Below the pieces are notes generated by a model that saw nothing but the letters and a program-made list of their open reading frames with translations, did not search any database and was not told where the DNA came from. DNA of 29,484 nucleotides from JAYSFC01 sp041913505. GTDB taxonomy: Bacteria; Pseudomonadota; Gammaproteobacteria; Burkholderiales; Burkholderiaceae_C. This document shows, piece after piece, positions 17,508 through 25,813 of this stretch. Both the position numbers and the translations under genes were made by a program. Each line of letters starts with the position of its first letter. The first letter of the stretch is position 1. The DNA lies in assembly GCA_041913505.1 (NCBI GenBank), contig JAYSFC010000038.1, positions 1 to 29,484 on the forward strand, given 5' to 3'.

Positions 17508-18344
17508 ATGTCACTGTTCAGCTGGTTCTCCCGCAAGCCCGCCCCATCGAAGTCGCGGCCGGGGGGAGAGCCCAGCGGCCCGCGCAATGCCGGCGCCACC
17601 GTGCCGCAAGGACAGGGCTGCGCGGCGGCGCCGCCCGGCGATCCTGCGGCCAACCGCAAGAACGAGCGCATGGAGCGCCGTGAACTGCTCTACACCGTGG
17701 TGCGCGACGCCATGGTGCGCTCGAGTGTGCTCTCGGCCGGCTACAAGTTCAAGGTGCTGTCACTGGACCAGCGCGGCCGCCAGTTCGTCGTGATGATCGA
17801 TCTGGCGCAGGAATATGGAGGCGACACCGCGCGCTTGTCCGAGATCGAGGCGCTGGTGGCCCAGACGGCCAAATCGCGCTTCGACATCCTCGTTACGGCC
17901 GTGTACTGGCGCATCAACGAGCATGTGGCCGTGGGCCAGCCGCAAAAGGCGGCCGCTGCCCCTGGGCCGGCGACCGCGCCCAGCCAGGCCTCCCGGCCCG
18001 CCGTGCGCCCTGTCGCACCGCCCGTGCCAGCAGCCTCCCCCGTGATCGGCACCCAGCCCCCTGCGGCTGCCGTGCCTGCGTCGCCGCTGCTGGCTGCGCG
18101 CCCCGCGCCCCGCTTCGAGCCCATCGAAGCGGACGAGGTGGCCGCCTTCAAGCGCGCGCTGAGCCAGGCCTCCTCCGGGGGGGCGTCCACGCCCGCTGCC
18201 GCCCCGGCCGGGGTATCGGTGCGCTCGGGGCCGTTGCTGCAGCCGGCCTTTTCCGCGCCCACGGGCTTCGAGGACACGCAGCTGTCGGAGTCCGACGCGG
18301 ATCCGGATGGCCTGAGCCGCACCCAGTACGGCGACCTGAACTGA
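17508..18344 (+). CDS. Conserved-looking hypothetical protein with Pro/Ala-rich C-terminus
   Basis: A 278-residue protein that I cannot assign. The N-terminus MSLFSWFSRKPAP is short, basic and amphipathic. A compact ordered segment follows at about residues 50-142 (RMERRELLYTVVRDAMVRSSVLSAGYKF and FVVMIDLAQEYGG). Residues 145-270 are a low-complexity Pro/Ala/Ser stretch ending in an acidic tail. GAAGG lies 7 bases before the ATG, supporting the start. TACACT at 17466-17471 might be a -10. The gene converges with apt, 14 bases apart. The domain layout suggests a small globular module with a flexible linker. There is no signal peptide or TM segment and no catalytic motif that I recognise. Confidence 0.75.
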   Translation: MSLFSWFSRKPAPSKSRPGGEPSGPRNAGATVPQGQGCAAAPPGDPAANRKNERMERRELLYTVVRDAMVRSSVLSAGYKFKVLSLDQRGRQFVVMIDLAQEYGGDTARLSEIEALVAQTAKSRFDILVTAVYWRINEHVAVGQPQKAAAAPGPATAPSQASRPAVRPVAPPVPAASPVIGTQPPAAAVPASPLLAARPAPRFEPIEADEVAAFKRALSQASSGGASTPAAAPAGVSVRSGPLLQPAFSAPTGFEDTQLSESDADPDGLSRTQYGDLN

Positions 18345-18362
18345 GCTGCGCGAAGGGCTCAG
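18341..18362. other. Symmetric stem-loop spanning two convergent stop codons
   Basis: CTGAGC (18341-18346) and GCTCAG (18357-18362) form a 6-bp inverted repeat with a 10-base loop. Each arm contains the stop codon of one of the two converging genes. There is no T tract, so terminator function is uncertain. Confidence 0.35.
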
Positions 18363-18913
18363 TGCCCTTCGAAGTCCACCAGCGTGAACAGCGGCAGGCC
18401 GCTTGCACGCAGGCGCTGCGAGCCGCCCAGTTCGGGCAGGTCAACGATGGCGGCCCCTTCCGTGACCGAGGCGCCGAGTTTTTCGAGCAGCTTCTTGCCC
18501 GCCATCATGGTGCCGCCGGTCGCGATCAGATCGTCGATCAGCAGCACGCGATCGCCGGGGCGCACGGCGTCGGTGTGCAGCTCCACGGTGGAACTGCCGT
18601 ACTCCAGCTCGTAGGTCTCCTCCACCGTGGTGAAGGGCAGCTTGCCCTTCTTGCGGATCGGCACGAACCCCACGCCCAGCTCGTAGGCCACCACGGCGCC
18701 GAGGATGAAGCCGCGCGCGTCCAGGCCCGCCACCACGTCGGGTCGCAGGGCCTTGTCCATGTAGCGGTGCACGAACGCATCGATGAGCACGCGGAACACC
18801 TTGGGGTCCTGCAGCAGCGGCGTGATGTCGCGGAACTGCACGCCCGGTGCGGGCCAGTCGGGGACGGTGCGGATGTGCTGGCGGAGGAAATCGGAAACGC
18901 TGAGGGGTTGCAT
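18359..18913 (-). CDS. apt: Adenine phosphoribosyltransferase
   Basis: Apt salvages adenine with PRPP to AMP. The 184-residue protein has the family order: N-terminal PDWPAPGVQFRDITPLLQDP (about 18-37), VAGLDARGFILGAVVAYELG (61-80), FVPIRKKGKLP, and the PRPP-binding loop VLLIDDLIATGGT (123-135). It ends LVDFEGH. The length is normal (E. coli 183). It is divergent from the GGDEF-EAL gene; a possible -10 (TACACT on the minus strand, 18956-18961) lies in the 148-base gap. Confidence 0.97.
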   Translation of the reverse strand: MQPLSVSDFLRQHIRTVPDWPAPGVQFRDITPLLQDPKVFRVLIDAFVHRYMDKALRPDVVAGLDARGFILGAVVAYELGVGFVPIRKKGKLPFTTVEETYELEYGSSTVELHTDAVRPGDRVLLIDDLIATGGTMMAGKKLLEKLGASVTEGAAIVDLPELGGSQRLRASGLPLFTLVDFEGH

Positions 18914-19061
18914 GGGCTTGGGCTGGGCGGCGCCGGGACGGGCGGCGGCCCCAGCAGTGTAAACAGATGCATCCGCTGCCCCATAATCGAATCACCCCTG
19001 GCGCGTGCTGGCATCGTGGCGGTGCGTGGTGGTGGGCCGCTTGTGCGAAAGTTGGTGGTTC

Positions 19062-21578
19062 ATGTCCGTTTCTGTCCTGTTGATCGAAGGTGCCACCCAC
19101 CATGCCCAGGCCGCGGCAAGGGCCCTGGCCGACGCCCGGCCCCTTTGGCGCGTGGAGGTGGTGTCCACGCTCGCCCAGGCACGGGCGCGGCTGCAGGACG
19201 GCGCCACAGCGCCGGTCGATGCCGCGCTGACGGCGCAGCAGCTGGCCGATGGCGACGCCTTCGACGTGCTCGACCTGCTGCAGGATGGCGTGGCGCTCAT
19301 CATCGTGCCCGAAGGGGGCGAGGCCCATGCGGCGCATGCGATGCGGCGCGGGTTTGCGGATTTCGTACTGCAGGATCCACGCCATGGCCACTTGCCCATG
19401 CTGGCGCCGCAGATCGAGGCTGCGATCGCACGCGGGGCCGGCCTGCGCGAGCGGCGCCACGTCGAGGCCGAACTCGAACGCACGAGCGCGCTGCTGGTCG
19501 AAAAGACGCGCGCGCTTGAGGCCACGCTCGCGAGCATGACGCAGGGCATCACCAATGTTGATGCCGAGGGGCGCATCCGCGTCCACAACCAGCGCTACCT
19601 GGAACTGCTCGATTTGCCGCCCGAGCTGCTCGAGGGCCAGCCACCGGCTGAACAGATCGTGAAATTCCAGACCGAGCGCGGCGATTTCGGCACCGGGTTC
19701 TGCCTCATCGAGCCGGGCGCGCGCGACTACGTCGCCGCCGAATACCAGGCCCACGGAGGGCAGCTCACTGTGCCGGGTTCGTACATCCGCCGCACGCCTG
19801 CCGACCGCTACATCGAGGTGCGCACGCGCATGCTCGAGGGGGGCGGGCGCGTGCGCACGTTCACCGATGTGAGCGACTACCTCGCGATCCAGGAGGCGCT
19901 GCGCCAGAGCGAGGCGCGCTGGCGCAGCCTTACCAAGCTGTCGTCGGACTGGTACTGGGAGCAGGACGCGCACTTCCGTTTCGTGCGCTTTGACGGCAGC
20001 ATCGAGCGCGAGCTCGGAACGCCCGACGCGCAGCTCTACGGCCTGACGCGCTGGGAGGCGCCGCATGCAGGCGTGACCGAGGCGCAATGGCGGGCCCACC
20101 GCGCCCAGCTGGAGGCACACGAGGTGTTCCACGATTTCGAGATGCAGCGCACCTCGCCCGATGGGACGGCAATCTGGGTCTCGGTGAGCGGAGAGCCGAT
20201 CTTCGACGCCGAGGGCCGCTTCACGGGCTACCGCGGCGTCGCGCGCAACATCACCGAGCGCAAGCGCGCGGAGGCCGAGATCCAGCGCCTCGCGTTCTAC
20301 GACGAGCTCACGGGCCTGCCCAACCGGCGCCTGCTCATGGACCGGCTCGAGCAGGCCGTGTTGGCGAGCGCGCGCGATGGCGCGCATGGCGTCCTGTTGT
20401 TCCTCGACCTGGACAACTTCAAGGGCATCAACGACACCATGGGTCATGAGTGGGGGGATGGCCTGCTCGTGCAGGTCGCCCAGCGCCTGGCCGGCTGCGT
20501 GCGCGCGAGTGACACTGTGGCGCGCCTGGGGGGCGATGAGTTCATCGCGGTGCTCCAGGGCCTACCCGCCGACGCGGAGCAGGCCGTCGCCATGGCAGAG
20601 TCCGTGGCGCAGAAGATCCTCGCCGCGCTGAACCAGCCCTACGACGTGCGCGGGCGCGCCATGCACAGCACGCCGAGCATCGGTATCACGCTGTTCCGCG
20701 GCGCAGGCATGTCCGTGGCCGAGCTGCTCCAGAGCGCCGACCTCGCGATGTACCAGGCCAAGTCGCGGGGGCGCAACACGCTGTGCTTCTTCGACCAGGG
20801 CATGCAGGCCGCGGCCGTGGCGCGCTCGGCGCTGGAGGCCGACATCCGCGCGGGCCTGCCGCGCGGCGAGTTTCTGCTGCACTACCAGCGGGTGGTCGAC
20901 GCCGATGGCGTGATACTGGGTGCCGAGGCCCTGGTGCGCTGGAACCATCCCCGCCGCGGCATGGTGCCGCCGGGCGACTTCATCAGTGTGGCAGAGCAGA
21001 CCGGGTTGATCCTGCCGCTGGGGCGGCATGTGCTGCGCGAGGCCTGCGAGGAGCTCGCGCGGTGGGCGGCCGACCCGGCGCGTGCCCGCTGGACGCTGTC
21101 GGTGAACGTGAGCGCGCAGGAATTCCGCCACCCGGGCTTCGTGCAGCAGGTGCTGGATCTCCTAGCCGAGACGCGGGCCGATCCGCGCCGGCTCAAGCTC
21201 GAGCTCACCGAAAGCCTGCTGCTGCACGACGTGGAGGACGGCATCGCCAAGATGCAGGTGCTGCGCGCTCTGGGCGTGGGCTTTTCGCTGGACGACTTCG
21301 GTACGGGCTACTCGTCGCTGTCCTACCTCAAGCGCCTGCCGCTCGACCAGCTCAAGATCGACCAGAGCTTTGTGCGCGACGTGCTTTTCGATCCCAACGA
21401 CGCGGCCATCGCCTGCACCGTGGTGGCGCTCGCCCAGAGCCTGGGCCTGGACGTGGTGGCCGAAGGAGTGGAATCCGACGGGCAGCGCGACTTCCTGCTG
21501 CGCAACGGCTGCCGGCGCTTCCAGGGCTACCTGTTCGGACGGCCGGGGCCGGCCAGCGCGCTGCTGGAATCAGCCTAG
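19062..21578 (+). CDS. PAS-GGDEF-EAL c-di-GMP turnover protein with degenerate receiver domain
   Basis: An 838-residue cytoplasmic protein. Residues about 1-125 look like a response-regulator receiver that lacks key residues (see findings). Two PAS domains follow (about 165-270 and 285-405, ending NITERKRAEAEIQRLAFYD). The GGDEF domain is intact, GGDEF at 490-494, with an RASD allosteric I-site five residues before it. The EAL domain is also intact: EAL at 622-624, DDFGTGYSS from 744 and VVAEGVES. So it may both make and degrade c-di-GMP; net activity cannot be told. MSVSVLLIEG is the chosen start; the frame is open further up but non-conserved. CATAAT at 18982-18987 is a possible -10. The gene ends only 4 bases from the convergent antiporter gene. 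Confidence 0.92.
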   Translation: MSVSVLLIEGATHHAQAAARALADARPLWRVEVVSTLAQARARLQDGATAPVDAALTAQQLADGDAFDVLDLLQDGVALIIVPEGGEAHAAHAMRRGFADFVLQDPRHGHLPMLAPQIEAAIARGAGLRERRHVEAELERTSALLVEKTRALEATLASMTQGITNVDAEGRIRVHNQRYLELLDLPPELLEGQPPAEQIVKFQTERGDFGTGFCLIEPGARDYVAAEYQAHGGQLTVPGSYIRRTPADRYIEVRTRMLEGGGRVRTFTDVSDYLAIQEALRQSEARWRSLTKLSSDWYWEQDAHFRFVRFDGSIERELGTPDAQLYGLTRWEAPHAGVTEAQWRAHRAQLEAHEVFHDFEMQRTSPDGTAIWVSVSGEPIFDAEGRFTGYRGVARNITERKRAEAEIQRLAFYDELTGLPNRRLLMDRLEQAVLASARDGAHGVLLFLDLDNFKGINDTMGHEWGDGLLVQVAQRLAGCVRASDTVARLGGDEFIAVLQGLPADAEQAVAMAESVAQKILAALNQPYDVRGRAMHSTPSIGITLFRGAGMSVAELLQSADLAMYQAKSRGRNTLCFFDQGMQAAAVARSALEADIRAGLPRGEFLLHYQRVVDADGVILGAEALVRWNHPRRGMVPPGDFISVAEQTGLILPLGRHVLREACEELARWAADPARARWTLSVNVSAQEFRHPGFVQQVLDLLAETRADPRRLKLELTESLLLHDVEDGIAKMQVLRALGVGFSLDDFGTGYSSLSYLKRLPLDQLKIDQSFVRDVLFDPNDAAIACTVVALAQSLGLDVVAEGVESDGQRDFLLRNGCRRFQGYLFGRPGPASALLESA

Positions 21579-21582
21579 GGTC

Positions 21583-23571
21583 CTAGCCACCGCGCAGCAG
21601 CTTGTCCTCGGCCAGGGCCAGCGCCGTCGGATGGCCCGAGAGCACCAGCGTGTCGCCTTCGGCCAGCGTGGCCTGGCTATCCGGCGCCGACAGGCGCCCG
21701 TTGCCATGGCGCACATTCACCACGCGCACCCCCATGGCATGCAGGGCCAGTTGTGCCAGCGGCAACCCCAGGCTGCCCGCGCCGGGCGGCAGCGTCACGG
21801 TGGACAGGCGCTCCTGGTCGCGTTCGGAAACGGTGTCGTCGTCGGCGCCATGGAAATAGCCGCGCAGCAGGTTGTAGCGCGCGTCGCGCTGGTCCTGCAC
21901 CGTGCGCAGCACACGGCGCATGGGCACCCCCACCAGGGCCAGCAGATGGCTGGCGAGCATGAGCGAACCCTCGATGGCCTCGGGAACCACCTCGGTAGCG
22001 CCCGCCGCCCGCAGCTTGTCGAGGTACAGGTCGTCCTGCGTGCGCACCACCACGGGCACGCGGGGTGCGTGGGCCTGCGCGTTGGCCAGTACCTTCATGG
22101 TGGCGGGGATGTCGAGGTAGGTGACGGCCACGGCGCTGGCGCGTACCAGGCCCGCCGCCATCAGGGCCTGCAGGCGCGTGGCATCGCCGAACACGACCGA
22201 GTCGCCCGCGGCGGCGGCTTGGCGCACGCGATCGGGGTCCAGGTCCAGCGCCATGTAGGGAATGCCTTCGCGCTCGAGCATGCGCGCAAGGTTCTGGCCG
22301 CAGCGCCCGTAGCCGCAGATGATCACGTGCTTGCTTGCGTTGATCGACTTGCGCGCGATCGAGGTCATCTGCAGCGATTGCTGCAGCCAGTCGCTGGCCA
22401 CGAGCTTCATCACGATGCGGTTGCTGTAGGTGATGAGAAAGGGCGTGGCGAGCATGGACAGCACCATGGCCGCGAGGATGGGGTTCATGAGCGCGGGCTG
22501 CACGAGCCCATGCGCCTGCGTGAGCGTGAGCAGCACGAAGCCGAACTCGCCAGCCTGCGCGAGGTACAGGCCCGTGCGCAGCGCCACGCCCGTAGTGGCC
22601 CCCATGGCGCGCGCGAGCAGCAGGATGATCGCGATCTTGAGCAGCAGCGGCCCCGCGAGCAGCAGCGCGATCAGGGCCCAGCGCTCGACGAGGATGTGCC
22701 AGTCCAGCAGCATGCCCACGGTGATGAAGAACAGGCCCAGCAGCACGTCGTGGAAGGGGCGGATGTCGGTGCCCACCTGGTGGCGGTACTCGGTCTCGGA
22801 CACGAGCACGCCCGCGATGAAGGCGCCGAGCGCCAGGCTCAGGCCCGCCAGCTCGGTCATCCAGGCCAACCCCAGCGTGATGAGCAGCAGGTTGAGCATG
22901 AACAGCTCGTCGCTCTTGCGCCGCGCCACCTGCGTGAGCCACCAGCGCATCACGCGCTGCCCGCCCGACACCAGCAGGCCCACGAGCACCGCGGCCTTGA
23001 GCAGCGCGAGCCCCAGGGCCACGAGCAGACGGTCGGGTGAGCTGCCCAGCGCCGGGATCAGCACGAGCAGCGGCACCACGGCCAGGTCCTGGAACAGCAA
23101 GATGCCGAGGATGCGCCGGCCGTGCTCGGATTCCAGTTCCGCGCGTTCCGCCATGAGCTTGACCACGATGGCCGTGCTGCTCATGGCCAGCGTGCCCGCA
23201 AGCGCGAGTGCGGTCTGCCAGCCCATGTCCCAGGCGCCACCGATCCAGCGCGCAAGCAGCAGCGCGCCGGCCATGCCGGCCACCATGGTGAGCGCCACCT
23301 GCATCAGCCCCAGCCCGAACACGTACTGCCGCATCGCGCGCAGCTTGGACAGGCTGAATTCCAGCCCGATCGAGAACATGAGGAACACCACGCCGAACTC
23401 GCCCAGGTGGCGCACGCCTTCCGAGTTCTGGGTCAGCGCGAGGGCATGGGGGCCGATGAGGATGCCCGCCACCAGGTAGCCCAGCATGGGGGGCAGCTTG
23501 AGGCTGCGGCAGGCCACCACGCCGAGCACGGCGGCCAGCAGGTACAGCAGCGTGAGCGCGAGTGAGGACAT
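21583..23571 (-). CDS. Kef-type monovalent cation:proton antiporter (CPA2) with RCK domain
   Basis: A 662-residue inner-membrane protein. Residues about 1-390 form the CPA2 Na+/H+ exchanger domain with 12-13 TM helices and the motifs LPPMLGYLVAGILIGP, AMSSTAIVVKLM and LLFQDLAVVPLL, which contains the ion-translocation Asp. From about 415 an RCK/TrkA-N domain follows with the nucleotide-binding HVIICGYGRCGQNLAR, then a TrkA-C domain (about 570-655). The layout fits KefB/KefC/YbaL-type potassium efflux systems. Glutathione gating cannot be shown. ATG at 23571 lies 7 bases from a possible -10 (TAGCAT on the minus strand), so the mRNA may be leaderless. It is divergent from kdsD. Confidence 0.93.
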   Translation of the reverse strand: MSSLALTLLYLLAAVLGVVACRSLKLPPMLGYLVAGILIGPHALALTQNSEGVRHLGEFGVVFLMFSIGLEFSLSKLRAMRQYVFGLGLMQVALTMVAGMAGALLLARWIGGAWDMGWQTALALAGTLAMSSTAIVVKLMAERAELESEHGRRILGILLFQDLAVVPLLVLIPALGSSPDRLLVALGLALLKAAVLVGLLVSGGQRVMRWWLTQVARRKSDELFMLNLLLITLGLAWMTELAGLSLALGAFIAGVLVSETEYRHQVGTDIRPFHDVLLGLFFITVGMLLDWHILVERWALIALLLAGPLLLKIAIILLLARAMGATTGVALRTGLYLAQAGEFGFVLLTLTQAHGLVQPALMNPILAAMVLSMLATPFLITYSNRIVMKLVASDWLQQSLQMTSIARKSINASKHVIICGYGRCGQNLARMLEREGIPYMALDLDPDRVRQAAAAGDSVVFGDATRLQALMAAGLVRASAVAVTYLDIPATMKVLANAQAHAPRVPVVVRTQDDLYLDKLRAAGATEVVPEAIEGSLMLASHLLALVGVPMRRVLRTVQDQRDARYNLLRGYFHGADDDTVSERDQERLSTVTLPPGAGSLGLPLAQLALHAMGVRVVNVRHGNGRLSAPDSQATLAEGDTLVLSGHPTALALAEDKLLRGG

Positions 23572-23577
23572 CCGCCC

Positions 23578-23613
23578 ATGCTATCCGAGCGCCGCGGGCC
23601 CGCTCGATAGAAT
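23578..23613. promoter_or_regulatory. Symmetric divergent promoter of the antiporter and kdsD genes
   Basis: Only 48 bases separate the two start codons. An inverted repeat (23581-23591 and 23601-23610, one bulged base) ends on each side in a -10-like box: TAGAAT (23608-23613) for kdsD and TAGCAT (minus strand, 23578-23583) for the antiporter. Each box lies 6-7 bases before its ATG. Confidence 0.45.
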
Positions 23614-23619
23614 CGCCGC

Positions 23620-24621
23620 ATGCCCGTTTCGTCCCCTGCCCCGCACTCCTTCGACGCCGCCCAGGCCCTGCAGCTCGCCCGCGAAACCTTCGAGATCGAG
23701 TCCGCGGCCCTGATGGCGCTGGCTCAGCGGCTGGACGAGCGCTTCGCGCACGCGGTGCAGCTCGTGCTGCAGACCCGGGGGCGCGTGGTGGTCATGGGTA
23801 TCGGCAAGAGCGGCCACATCGGCCGCAAGATTGCCGCCACGCTGGCCTCCACCGGCACGCCGGCCTTCTTCGTGCACCCGGCCGAGGCCAGCCATGGCGA
23901 CCTGGGCATGGTCACGGCCGAGGACCTGGTGCTGGCCATCTCCAACAGCGGCGAGAGCGCCGAGCTCACCGCCATCCTGCCCGTGCTCAAGCGCCTGGGC
24001 ACGCCGCTTGTCGCCATGACGGGCGGGCCGGGCTCCACGCTCGCGCGCTACGCCGACCTGCTGCTCGACAGCAGCGTCGAGCGCGAGGCCTGCCCACTCA
24101 ACCTTGCGCCCACCACGAGCACTACGGCGCAGCTGGCCCTGGGCGACGCCCTGGCCGTGGCCCTGCTCGATGCGCGGGGCTTCCGCGCCGAGGATTTCGC
24201 GCGCTCCCACCCGGGTGGCGCGCTGGGCCGCAAGCTGCTCACGCACGTGAGCGACGTGATGCGCACGGGCACCGATGTGCCGCGCGTGGCGCCCGAGGCC
24301 TCGTTCAGCGAGCTCATGCGCGAGATGAGCGCCAAGGGCCTCGGCGCCTCGGCCATCGTGGACGGCCAGGGCGCGGTGCTCGGCATCTTCACTGACGGCG
24401 ACCTGCGCCGCCGCATCGAGGCCGGCGCCGACCTGCGCACGGCCACGGCGGGAGCCGTCATGCACCCGGGGCCGCGCACCATCGCGGCCGGCGCGCTCGC
24501 GGTCGATGCGGCCGAACTGATGGAGCGCCACGGCATCACGAGCGTGCTCGTGGTCGATGCCACGGGGCTGCTCGTGGGCGTGGTCCACATCCGCGACCTC
24601 ATGCGCGCGAAGGTGATCTGA
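23620..24621 (+). CDS. kdsD: Arabinose-5-phosphate isomerase (KpsF/GutQ family)
   Basis: It interconverts ribulose 5-phosphate and arabinose 5-phosphate, the first committed step to Kdo for LPS. The 333-residue protein has a SIS domain (about 40-185; VVVMGIGKSGHIGRKIAATLAS, AISNSGES) and two CBS domains (about 213-333). Expected active-site residues are present: Lys63, Glu112, Glu155 and His197 (RSHPGGALGRKLL). The TGATG at 24619-24623 overlaps the kdsC start. There is no Shine-Dalgarno, consistent with a leaderless start. Confidence 0.96.
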   Translation: MPVSSPAPHSFDAAQALQLARETFEIESAALMALAQRLDERFAHAVQLVLQTRGRVVVMGIGKSGHIGRKIAATLASTGTPAFFVHPAEASHGDLGMVTAEDLVLAISNSGESAELTAILPVLKRLGTPLVAMTGGPGSTLARYADLLLDSSVEREACPLNLAPTTSTTAQLALGDALAVALLDARGFRAEDFARSHPGGALGRKLLTHVSDVMRTGTDVPRVAPEASFSELMREMSAKGLGASAIVDGQGAVLGIFTDGDLRRRIEAGADLRTATAGAVMHPGPRTIAAGALAVDAAELMERHGITSVLVVDATGLLVGVVHIRDLMRAKVI

Positions 24622-25166
24622 TGCAGCCAGTCCTGACTTTCGCACCTGAACTGCTGCTGCGTGCGCAGGACGTGCGCGTGGCCTTCTTCGACGTGGACGG
24701 TGTGCTGACCGATGGCGGCCTGTACTTCAGCGAGCTGGGCGAAACCCTCAAGCGCTTCCACACGCTCGACGGCCATGGTTTGAAGCTGCTGCAGAAGGCA
24801 GGCATCACGCCAGCCGTCGTCACGGGGCGCGATTCGCCCGCGCTGCGCCTGCGCCTGCAGGCCCTGGGCGTGGAGCATGCGCGCTTCGGCACCGAGGACA
24901 AGCGACCCGCCGCCGAAGAGATCCTCGCGGCGCTGGGCCTGGCCTGGCACCAAGCCGCGGCCATGGGCGACGACTGGCCCGACCTGCCCGTCATGCGCCG
25001 CAGCGCCCTGGCCGCCGCGCCCGCCAACGCCCATGCCGAGGCGCGCGCTGCAGCCCACGTGGTCACGCAGGCGCGCGGCGGCGACGGCGCCGTGCGCGAG
25101 TTCTGCGACCTGCTGCTCGTGGCCAGCGGCCGCTATGCGGCGCTGCTGGCGGATTACGCGCAATGA
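24621..25166 (+). CDS. kdsC: 3-deoxy-D-manno-octulosonate 8-phosphate phosphatase (HAD family)
   Basis: It dephosphorylates Kdo-8-P to Kdo. The 181-residue protein is a C0-type HAD phosphatase, with nucleophile and acid/base Asp24 and Asp26 in FFDVDGVLTDGGLYF, VVTGRDSPALRLR as motif 2 region, and MGDDWPDLPVMRRS as motif 4. Size and order match KdsC. It overlaps kdsD by one base and lptC by four (ATGA, 25163-25166). Confidence 0.96.
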   Translation: MQPVLTFAPELLLRAQDVRVAFFDVDGVLTDGGLYFSELGETLKRFHTLDGHGLKLLQKAGITPAVVTGRDSPALRLRLQALGVEHARFGTEDKRPAAEEILAALGLAWHQAAAMGDDWPDLPVMRRSALAAAPANAHAEARAAAHVVTQARGGDGAVREFCDLLLVASGRYAALLADYAQ

Positions 25167-25780
25167 GTACCCTGGCCCGGCGCTCCTGGGATCGGCTGTC
25201 GCTGTACCTGCCGGTTCTGCTCATGGGCCTGCTGGCCCTGGGCACCTGGTGGCTCGTGCGCAATGCCCCCGTGCCGCAGGCCCCCGTGGCCGAGCGCCCG
25301 CCGCGGCACGAGCCCGACTATTTCATGAAGGTGTTCTCGGTGAAGACCTTCGACGGCACGGGCCGGTTGCACAGCGAGGTGCAGGGCACGATGGCACGCC
25401 ACTATCCCGACACCGACACGCTTGAGATCGACCAGGCGCGCATGCGCTCGGTCTCGCCCGAGGGGCGCATCACCGTGGCCACGGCCAACCGTGCACTGAG
25501 CAATGCCGACGGCTCCGAGGTGCAGCTGTTCGGCAACGCCGTGGTCACGCGCCAGCCCATGCGCACGCCCGACGGCAAGATGCTGCCGCGCCTCGAATTC
25601 CAAGGCGAGTTCCTCCACGCCTGGACCAACGATGAGCGCGTGCGCTCCCACCTGCCCGTCACGCTGATCCGCGGCACCGACCGCTTCACGGCCGACAGCA
25701 TGGAATACGACAACCTCGACCAGGTGCTGCAACTGCGCGGCCGCGTGCATGGCATGCTGATGCCGGCCCCGGGCCGCTGA
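25163..25780 (+). CDS. lptC: LPS export ABC transporter periplasmic protein LptC
   Basis: LptC is a bitopic inner-membrane protein that passes LPS from LptBFG to LptA. The 205-residue protein has a short basic N-terminus, one TM helix (about 13-32; LYLPVLLMGLLALGTWWLV) and a periplasmic beta-jellyroll with DYFMKVFSVKTFDGTGRLHSEVQG, GNAVVTRQ and the C-terminal MEYDNLDQVLQLRGRVHG, all typical of the family. It starts within kdsC. The usual next genes, lptA and lptB, do not follow. Confidence 0.92.
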   Translation: MSTLARRSWDRLSLYLPVLLMGLLALGTWWLVRNAPVPQAPVAERPPRHEPDYFMKVFSVKTFDGTGRLHSEVQGTMARHYPDTDTLEIDQARMRSVSPEGRITVATANRALSNADGSEVQLFGNAVVTRQPMRTPDGKMLPRLEFQGEFLHAWTNDERVRSHLPVTLIRGTDRFTADSMEYDNLDQVLQLRGRVHGMLMPAPGR

Positions 25781-25813
25781 ACCGCGCGCTGCCCCTGCGC
25801 CAGGAGCCTCTGC

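Noticed and set aside
18441..20447. 668-codon open frame on the minus strand across apt and the GGDEF-EAL gene
   Set aside because: It overlaps apt in another frame and the c-di-GMP gene on the other strand; no conserved motif.
21370..23040. 556-codon open frame on the plus strand opposite the Kef-type antiporter
   Set aside because: Gln/His/Arg-rich translation opposite a clear membrane protein; an artefact of GC-rich third positions.
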